Shown: piece after piece, positions 59,317-64,000 of the stretch | Layout of the letters: each line of letters begins with the position of its first letter | How positions within the stretch are numbered: position 1 is the first letter of the stretch | Assembly: GCF_023715565.1 (NCBI RefSeq) | Contig: NZ_JAMBOJ010000029.1 | Location: 1 to 64,000, forward strand | Direction of reading: 5' to 3' | Origin: Cytobacillus firmus | Lineage (GTDB): Bacteria > Bacillota > Bacilli > Bacillales > Cytobacillaceae | Length of the DNA: 64,000 nucleotides | Translations under genes and position numbers: made by a program | Notes under the pieces: generated by a model | Databases searched by the model: none | The model's input: only the letters and a program-made list of their open reading frames with translations | What the model was told of the DNA's origin: nothing

Positions 59317-59562
59317 CTGTCCAGCACAAGGCGCCAGCGGCTCTCGGGTCGACGCTTGTCTGTTTCGGCTCCTAGGAACTCGAGGTCATAAGCCGCTCCC
59401 TTCCAGAAGGAAAAAACACCTTCGTACAGGGGCAGTCTTATGCTGGTCGTCCCTGGGCAGTCGCCTCAACATTTCTTTCAATCCGTCCAAAAGGTAAAGA
59501 ATAACCTTTCAGCGGGATTGTCTTATGCTTGTCGTCGAAAAGCGGGCGCCTTCCGCTTTTCT
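59317..59562 (+). repeat. interspersed structured repeat, member 5, two hairpin units
   Basis: Unit a: outer stem CATAAG (59387-59392) / CTTATG (59437-59442) around GAAGG (59406-59410) / CCTTC (59419-59423). Unit b: AAAGGT (59490-59495) / ACCTTT (59504-59509), followed again by GTCTTATGCTTGTC. It ends AGCGGGCGCC-TTCCGCTTTTCT. Compared with member 4 the paired bases change together. Confidence 0.8.
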
Positions 59563-59574
59563 GATAAAAAATTG

Positions 59575-59599
59575 GCAGCCCGATTCGCGGCTGCTTTTT
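59575..59599 (+). terminator. terminator before ybaK
   Basis: GCAGCC (59575-59580) / GGCTGC (59589-59594) with an eight-base loop and TTTTTG. It stands directly before the ybaK leader, so ybaK is insulated from upstream transcription. Confidence 0.75.
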
Positions 59600-59602
59600 G
59601 CA

Positions 59603-59647
59603 TTTCTCACCCGCTGCAGATAAAGACTATCTACAAGGGGTGAGAAA
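59603..59647 (+). promoter_or_regulatory. hairpin covering the ybaK ribosome-binding site
   Basis: TTTCTCACCC (59603-59612) pairs perfectly with GGGTGAGAAA (59638-59647), and AGATA (59618-59622) with TATCT (59628-59632) inside. The Shine-Dalgarno AAGGGGTGA (59635-59643) is in the 3' arm and would be hidden. A weak promoter-like TTGCAT (59598) and TAAAGA (59621) overlap, which if used would start transcription past the 5' arm. Confidence 0.65.
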
Positions 59648-59648
59648 C

Positions 59649-60092
59649 GTGACTGTCATAACGACGTTCAAAGAGAAGAAAAGAGAAAAACAAATTAAAT
59701 ATGAAAAATCAGTCCTTCGGGAAATTTCTATAAAAGCCTTAAAAGAAAAAGTTCAGCATTATTTTGGTTCTTCCAGATTTGTCTCCGGTCTGATGATGAA
59801 TGCTGGAATTGAGGAGGCCTGCTACGATGTTGCGATTGAAGCTTATTTGCTGGGGGCAAACTACAGCCGTTTTGGACGATATGGCGAATCGGAGGATCAG
59901 GTCCGTTTTCGATGTGAAAAAGAGTATAAGCATTTAGTGGATACACTATATAACTTTTTCCTTTACTGGGGTCATGGTTCGGAAGCAGTTATGTGTGAAT
60001 CCCTTTCTTATATGTGCGAACAATATGTAAACAGCTGGTGGTCGGAAGGGTTCAATAAAGGAGAGAGAAGGCATAAATTGCGTCTCCATTGA
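59649..60092 (+). CDS. ybaK: YbaK-family protein (DUF2521-like)
   Basis: The 147-residue protein matches B. subtilis YbaK in length, place before cwlD, and the segment CYDVAIEAYLLGANYSRFGRYGE. The N-terminus is lysine-rich; the rest is helical with aromatic residues (FFLYWGHGSE, WWSEGF). No enzymatic motif is seen and the function is unknown. GTG 59649 is five bases after AAGGGGTGA. It is unrelated to the aminoacyl-tRNA deacylase also called YbaK in E. coli. Confidence 0.85.
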   Translation: MTVITTFKEKKREKQIKYEKSVLREISIKALKEKVQHYFGSSRFVSGLMMNAGIEEACYDVAIEAYLLGANYSRFGRYGESEDQVRFRCEKEYKHLVDTLYNFFLYWGHGSEAVMCESLSYMCEQYVNSWWSEGFNKGERRHKLRLH

Positions 60093-60194
60093 AAAATGAA
60101 TTTGTCCAGACCGCTGTCCTGATCGAAGTTCTAGATCTCCGTCTTGTCCCATATATTGAAATGAGGATAAGCAGGAGGGGACTGATTAGGGCGT

Positions 60195-60917
60195 ATGAAG
60201 AAAAAGTTAAAAATAGGCGGGTTTGCGATCGGGCTTATCGTCCTTTTTCTTATTTTGCAATATGACTTTACAGATGATGATTCCTGGGAATCATGGAATC
60301 TGCCTTTAACCGGCAAGATTATCTTGCTTGATCCCGGTCATGGTGGTCCGGATGGCGGGGCAGGTGACGAAGGTGCACTCGAGAAAGATATTGCTCTGGA
60401 AGTATCATTAAAAGTGAGGGATTACCTCCAGGAGCAGGGAGCGCTCGTACTCATGACAAGGGAGGACGACAGGGACCTCGCACCCGAGGGAACAAAGGGT
60501 TACAGCCGGAGAAAAGTGGAAGACCTGAAGAAACGGCTTGAAATGATAAATACCTCAAATTCTGATTTTTATGTCAGTGTTCACTTAAATTCAATTCCCT
60601 CTCCCCGATGGAGCGGTGCGCAGACATTCTATGCTCCAGGGATAAAGGAAAATGCCAAAGCTGCGAAATTTATACAGGATGAACTCCGCCGCAATTTGGA
60701 AAATACGAAGCGGAACTCCAAGCCGTTAAACAGTGTATTTATCTTAAAATACGCCAAAAAACCGGGTGTCTTAGTAGAAGTGGGATTCTTATCAAATCCG
60801 AGGGAACGGGCAAACCTGAAAACGGATGAATATCAGGATAAAATCGCTGCCTCCATCTATAATGGAATTATGCGCTACTATACCAATGAAAAAGAATTGA
60901 CTGAAACATGGGAATGA
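60195..60917 (+). CDS. cwlD: N-acetylmuramoyl-L-alanine amidase CwlD
   Basis: CwlD cleaves peptide from muramic acid so that PdaA can form muramic-delta-lactam in the spore cortex, which is needed for germination. The 240-residue protein has one N-terminal membrane anchor (about 7-24) and the Amidase_3 domain with zinc ligands in LLDPGHGGPDGGA, the glutamate EKDIALEVS, HLNSI and the catalytic EVGFLSN. ATG 60195 follows AGGGCG with a stronger GGAGGGG 14 bases upstream. CATATATT at 60150-60157 resembles a sigma-E -10, but no clear -35 was found. Confidence 0.95.
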   Translation: MKKKLKIGGFAIGLIVLFLILQYDFTDDDSWESWNLPLTGKIILLDPGHGGPDGGAGDEGALEKDIALEVSLKVRDYLQEQGALVLMTREDDRDLAPEGTKGYSRRKVEDLKKRLEMINTSNSDFYVSVHLNSIPSPRWSGAQTFYAPGIKENAKAAKFIQDELRRNLENTKRNSKPLNSVFILKYAKKPGVLVEVGFLSNPRERANLKTDEYQDKIAASIYNGIMRYYTNEKELTETWE

Positions 60918-61038
60918 AAAGGTGCTGAGAAGTGCCTTTTCTTTTTTGAATAGTTTTCCGGTGTGATACAATTAACTATAAAGAATTTTCAATATGTTAT
61001 ACTGAAATGGAAACGAATTCAAAAGGCGGGTGCAATGC

Positions 61039-62097
61039 ATGTTAACTGAACAGAAAGTCAGAGAAGCCTTAAGCGGCTTGAAGGAACCATTTATACATAG
61101 AACATTGGGCGAACTTAACGCCATTGAAGAAATTAAAATCAAGGAAGAAAAAAATCATGTGAGCGTTAAGATTCAAGTTGCTAAGACAGGTACAGCTGAA
61201 CAGCTTCAGCTTCAGACGGAAGTCGTCAATCTTTTAAAAGAAGCAGGGGCTGAGACCGTCGGCATCCGCTTTAGTGAGCTTCCTGATGAAGTGCTTTCAC
61301 AATATAGAGAGGCAGCGGCTGAAGAAGACAAAGGCCTGCTTTCTCCTGGTAATAAGACTAAATTCATTGCCGTTGCCAGCGGAAAAGGCGGAGTCGGCAA
61401 ATCCACTGTTTCAGTAAACCTGGCTGTATCTCTGGCAAGGCTGGGCAAAAAGGTTGGATTGATTGATGCCGATATTTATGGATTCAGCGTTCCGGATATG
61501 ATGGGCATTACGAAACGTCCTGTGGTCAGAGGAGAACGAATTCTGCCGGTTGAACGTTTTGGCGTAAAAGTGATCTCTATGGGATTCTTTGTGGAAGATA
61601 ATGCGCCGATTATCTGGAGAGGACCGATGCTTGGCAAAATGCTGAACAGCTTCTTCAATGAGGTTGAGTGGGGTGAATTAGACTATCTTCTTCTTGATTT
61701 GCCTCCGGGAACAGGAGATGTAGCCCTGGATGTACACACAATGCTTCCTTCCTGCAAGGAAATTGTTGTGACAACTCCACATCCTACAGCCGCATTTGTT
61801 GCTGCCAGAGCTGGTGCAATGGCACTTCGCACGGAGCATGAGATTCTGGGTGTTATCGAGAACATGGCCTATTTCGAAAGTCAATTGACTGGAGAAAGAG
61901 AGCACGTATTTGGCCAGGGCGGCGGCGAGAAGCTAGCTGATGAACTGAGGACTGAAGTGCTGGGGCAGCTTCCTCTACAGCAGCCGGACTGGAATGAAGA
62001 AGATTTTGCACCGTCCATTTATGACAAAGAACATAAGCTTGGTCAAATCTATACTGACATTGCCCGTAAAGTAATACAAACGATTGAAAGTAAATAA
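61039..62097 (+). CDS. salA: Mrp/NBP35-family ATPase SalA
   Basis: SalA belongs to the Mrp P-loop ATPases linked to Fe-S carriers; in B. subtilis it represses scoC and so affects exoprotease production. The 352-residue protein has an N-terminal MIP18/DUF59-like domain (about 1-95), the deviant Walker A ASGKGGVGKST, DADIYGFSVPDMMG and LDLPPGTGDVALD. The usual CxxC near the C-terminus of Fe-S Mrp proteins is not seen. I use ATG 61039, eight bases from GGCGGG; GTG 61030 overlaps it. Confidence 0.94.
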   Translation: MLTEQKVREALSGLKEPFIHRTLGELNAIEEIKIKEEKNHVSVKIQVAKTGTAEQLQLQTEVVNLLKEAGAETVGIRFSELPDEVLSQYREAAAEEDKGLLSPGNKTKFIAVASGKGGVGKSTVSVNLAVSLARLGKKVGLIDADIYGFSVPDMMGITKRPVVRGERILPVERFGVKVISMGFFVEDNAPIIWRGPMLGKMLNSFFNEVEWGELDYLLLDLPPGTGDVALDVHTMLPSCKEIVVTTPHPTAAFVAARAGAMALRTEHEILGVIENMAYFESQLTGEREHVFGQGGGEKLADELRTEVLGQLPLQQPDWNEEDFAPSIYDKEHKLGQIYTDIARKVIQTIESK

Positions 62098-62100
62098 AAG

Positions 62101-62134
62101 ATAAAACCTCTTCCGGAATGGAAGAGGTTTTATT
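62101..62134. terminator. bidirectional terminator between salA and gerD
   Basis: A perfect 14-bp stem ATAAAACCTCTTCC (62101-62114) / GGAAGAGGTTTTAT (62120-62133) with GGAAT loop has T-rich flanks on both strands, serving the convergent genes. Confidence 0.92.
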
Positions 62135-62142
62135 CTTAAGGG

Positions 62143-62784
62143 TTAAGATCCGCCGCCATCGCTGTCGCCGCCTTGGCTATCACCTTGGCCGCCGCCTTCA
62201 CCCCCGCCGCTTTCTTGACCGCCTTCTTGACCGCTGCTTTTTGTTTCCTCAGCTGCCTTAAGAAGGATGTCCTGAATTTTTGCTTTAAAGAGCGGGCTTT
62301 CAAAAGTCTCAGTCATGACTTTCTGTATGTGCTCCCGATATTCCTTGCTTTTAAGGACATCTGTAACTTCTTTTTCAAGCTCGGGATCTTTAAATACTTC
62401 TATCATCATTCCCCGGTATTCAGGGTCTTTCATAAGGTCTTTTAAAAGCTTCTCATTTTCCTTTTGCATACTTTTAGCCATGCTTTCGGAAAACTTTGGA
62501 TCGTCAAAGGATTTCTTCCAAAACTCTGTGCCTTTATCGGAAGTTAAGGTTTTTTCGATGGTTTCGCTGACGACCTTTTGATCCATGACCATCTTTTGCT
62601 GCATTTTTTCATCAGCCATTAATTCTTCGAGTGCTTTTTTGCCTTCATCTGTTTTTAATATATCTACAACCATTTTTTTAGTTTGCTCATAATCCATTTG
62701 ACCGCTGCCAGATTCACCTTGGCCGCAGCCTGATATGAAAAACACTAGCGCTAATGGAAGGAGCAAACGGAATTTTGTTTTCAT
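62143..62784 (-). CDS. gerD: spore germination lipoprotein GerD
   Basis: GerD clusters nutrient germinant receptors in the spore inner membrane. The 213-residue product has a lipoprotein signal with lipobox ISGC (C20), a long helical core rich in charged residues (about 35-180), and a glycine/serine-rich tail. ATG 62784 (minus strand) follows GAAAGGAG; the longer in-frame start at 62859 has no lipobox close to its N-terminus. It is transcribed away from kbaA and toward salA. Confidence 0.94.
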   Translation of the reverse strand: MKTKFRLLLPLALVFFISGCGQGESGSGQMDYEQTKKMVVDILKTDEGKKALEELMADEKMQQKMVMDQKVVSETIEKTLTSDKGTEFWKKSFDDPKFSESMAKSMQKENEKLLKDLMKDPEYRGMMIEVFKDPELEKEVTDVLKSKEYREHIQKVMTETFESPLFKAKIQDILLKAAEETKSSGQEGGQESGGGEGGGQGDSQGGDSDGGGS

Positions 62785-62838
62785 GGTGAAGCTCCTTTCA
62801 GAGGTGTCCTTACCTTTAGAATGGAGATTTTCAGCAAA

Positions 62839-62845
62839 TATTATG
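62839..62845 (-). promoter_or_regulatory. candidate sigma-G -10 of gerD
   Basis: The minus strand reads CATAATA here, matching the forespore sigma-G -10. A matching -35 at the expected distance is poor, so the call is tentative. Confidence 0.35.
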
Positions 62846-62883
62846 CGCTGGAAATACAATGCCTAGATTTTTCAAACTTTGGT

Positions 62884-62892
62884 TGGTACAAT
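62884..62892 (+). promoter_or_regulatory. candidate extended -10 of kbaA
   Basis: TGG then TACAAT (62887-62892) is an extended -10 element 40 bases before kbaA; a -35 is not evident. Confidence 0.4.
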
Positions 62893-62931
62893 CAATAAGA
62901 ATGAATTTATTTATTATGGGGGAAAAATAAA

Positions 62932-63564
62932 TTGACTAGCCGTAATTGGGTAAAGCTTTTTGTAACAACTCTTCTAGTCGGAGGATTAACGACTGGAGTT
63001 GTGGGGTTTATTGTGCGCTGGGAGGAATTTGCGCCTATTTTTACTGACTTTGATTTCCTGGAGATTCTGTCGGTATTGTTCTGGCTAATAGGTGTAGGGT
63101 TAATCTTCAGTATTATTAGCCAAATGGGCTTTTTTGCTTATTTGACTGTACACCGCTTTGGGTTGGGGATTTTCAAAGGGTTATGGAATCCTATTCAGAT
63201 TGTCCTTATTTTATTTGCTTTATTTGACTTGGTTTATTTCCGCTATAAGGCTTTCGCCGGTGCGGGAGACAGCATGCTACCGTATGTTGGTGTTGCAGCA
63301 TTTCTTCTTATCGTCGCTCTTGCGGTCGCAGCAATTAAAACTAAACAGACCAACCAGCATGCCTTTATTCCTGCAGTCTTCTTCATGGTAGTCGTAACCG
63401 CCATTGAGTGGGTGCCGGTACTAAGGGTAAACGAAGAAAGCTGGCTATATCTAATGCTGATTCCGTTATTAGTCTGCAATACCTATCAGTTGCTTATTCT
63501 TCATAAGCTGAATGAAGATTCCCAAAAGCGAAGAAGCCATATAGCGAAGAAGCCATCCAAATAA
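62932..63564 (+). CDS. kbaA: KinB-signalling pathway activation protein KbaA
   Basis: KbaA is a membrane protein required for KinB to feed phosphate into the Spo0A phosphorelay. The 210-residue protein has about six membrane spans (near 8-28, 42-64, 66-80, 90-105, 117-136, 144-162, 170-188) and a basic C-terminal tail (KKRRSHIAKKPSK type). It starts at TTG 62932 after TATGGGGG. Its position between gerD and pdaB matches B. subtilis. Confidence 0.93.
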   Translation: MTSRNWVKLFVTTLLVGGLTTGVVGFIVRWEEFAPIFTDFDFLEILSVLFWLIGVGLIFSIISQMGFFAYLTVHRFGLGIFKGLWNPIQIVLILFALFDLVYFRYKAFAGAGDSMLPYVGVAAFLLIVALAVAAIKTKQTNQHAFIPAVFFMVVVTAIEWVPVLRVNEESWLYLMLIPLLVCNTYQLLILHKLNEDSQKRRSHIAKKPSK

Positions 63565-63578
63565 CGGATGGCTTTTGT
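63549..63578 (+). terminator. terminator after kbaA
   Basis: AAGCCATCC (63550-63558) / GGATGGCTT (63566-63574) then TTGTTTT; it overlaps the kbaA stop codon. Confidence 0.85.
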
Positions 63579-63579
63579 T

Positions 63580-64000
63580 TTATTTTATTTCATTCGTCTT
63601 TGCCTCGGCATTTGCAATCATTTCTGAGACGGTAACAAAGCTGAGCCCCTTGGATTCTACATCATTTAAAATAAGCGGAAGAGCTTTGGCTGTTTGTTTG
63701 GCAGAATCGGATGCATGCAAAAGTACGATATCTCCTTTTTTGGCCTTTGATACATTCTCTGCAATCCTATCGACGCCGGGATTTGTCCAGTCCTTCGAAT
63801 CGACGCTCCAATGGACAACGGTGTAACCCAACCGGTCAGCAACCTTTAAGGTTTTCTGATCAAAATGCCCTGTTGGGGCACGCACAAGCTTAATGTCTTT
63901 AACATTCAGCTTTCTAAATGCTTCCTGCGCCCTTGCTAGGTCCCTCCTGATTTTATCCTCTTCAAGCTCTGTATAATCTTCATAGCCATAGCCCAGCATT
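63580..64000 (-). CDS. pdaB: polysaccharide deacetylase PdaB (partial, 5' end outside window)
   Basis: About 140 C-terminal residues are present; the frame runs off the window at 64000, so the start is not seen. RAPTGHF, VHWSVDSKDW and GDIVLLHASD match motifs 3-5 of NodB-type (CE4) deacetylases. By gene order and sequence this is the spore gene pdaB (ybaN), needed to keep late spores intact in B. subtilis. The zinc-binding motifs 1 and 2 would lie beyond the window. Confidence 0.92.
   Translation of the reverse strand, partial: MLGYGYEDYTELEEDKIRRDLARAQEAFRKLNVKDIKLVRAPTGHFDQKTLKVADRLGYTVVHWSVDSKDWTNPGVDRIAENVSKAKKGDIVLLHASDSAKQTAKALPLILNDVESKGLSFVTVSEMIANAEAKTNEIK

Noticed and set aside
59440-59643. 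Open frame within the structured repeat before ybaK
   Set aside because: Sequence is explained by repeat units and the terminator.

Overview
The window is a core housekeeping segment of a low-GC Gram-positive endospore former of the family Bacillaceae. Gene order follows the Bacillus subtilis origin-proximal region almost gene for gene (5S rRNA, ctsR-mcsA-mcsB-clpC, radA-disA, yacL, ispD-ispF, gltX, cysE-cysS-mrnC-rlmB-rae1, sigH, secE-nusG, rplK to rpoC, str, S10/spc/alpha operons, ecfA1-ecfA2-ecfT-truA, rplM-rpsI, ybaK-cwlD-salA-gerD-kbaA-pdaB). Sporulation and germination genes (sigH, cwlD, gerD, kbaA, pdaB) support a spore former. Genus cannot be fixed from the sequence alone; Cytobacillus/Mesobacillus-like bacilli would fit.

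Layout. 1-302: end of an rRNA operon (spacer, 5S, terminator). 303-794: non-coding, with two 20-21 bp tandem arrays. 795-5508: CtsR-controlled clpC operon. 5738-9556: radA, disA, yacL. 9557-9942: two kinds of interspersed repeat. 9962-12690: ispD, ispF, gltX. 12745-16802: Cys T-box leader, then cysE, cysS, mrnC, rlmB, rae1. 16807-21474: sigH, rpmG, secE, nusG, rplK, rplA, rplJ, rplL with leaders and attenuators. 21510-29914: rsmC, rpoB, rpoC. 29950-34792: ybxF, rpsL, rpsG, fusA, tuf. 35083-50264: S10-spc-alpha ribosomal protein supercluster with secY, adk, map, infA, rpoA. 50711-54197: repeat, then ECF transporter module and truA. 54376-55409: rplM-rpsI. 55626-59032: a proC-proB-proA proline operon that B. 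subtilis does not have here. 59038-59599: second copy of the large repeat plus another structured repeat. 59649-64000: ybaK, cwlD, salA, gerD (minus), kbaA and the 3' part of pdaB (minus, cut by the window end).

The genes mostly make the ribosome and RNA polymerase, charge tRNA (Glu, Cys), mature rRNA, secrete protein (SecE, SecY), control proteolysis under stress (CtsR/McsAB/ClpC) and feed into sporulation. No phage, insertion sequence with transposase, CRISPR array, tRNA gene or defence system was seen. The interest lies in non-coding DNA: two families of structured interspersed repeats (one with compensatory stem changes between copies), tandem arrays before ctsR, a ribosome-binding site buried in a long hairpin before ybaK, a hairpin between the Shine-Dalgarno and start of nusG, and terminator-like hairpins inside ribosomal operons.
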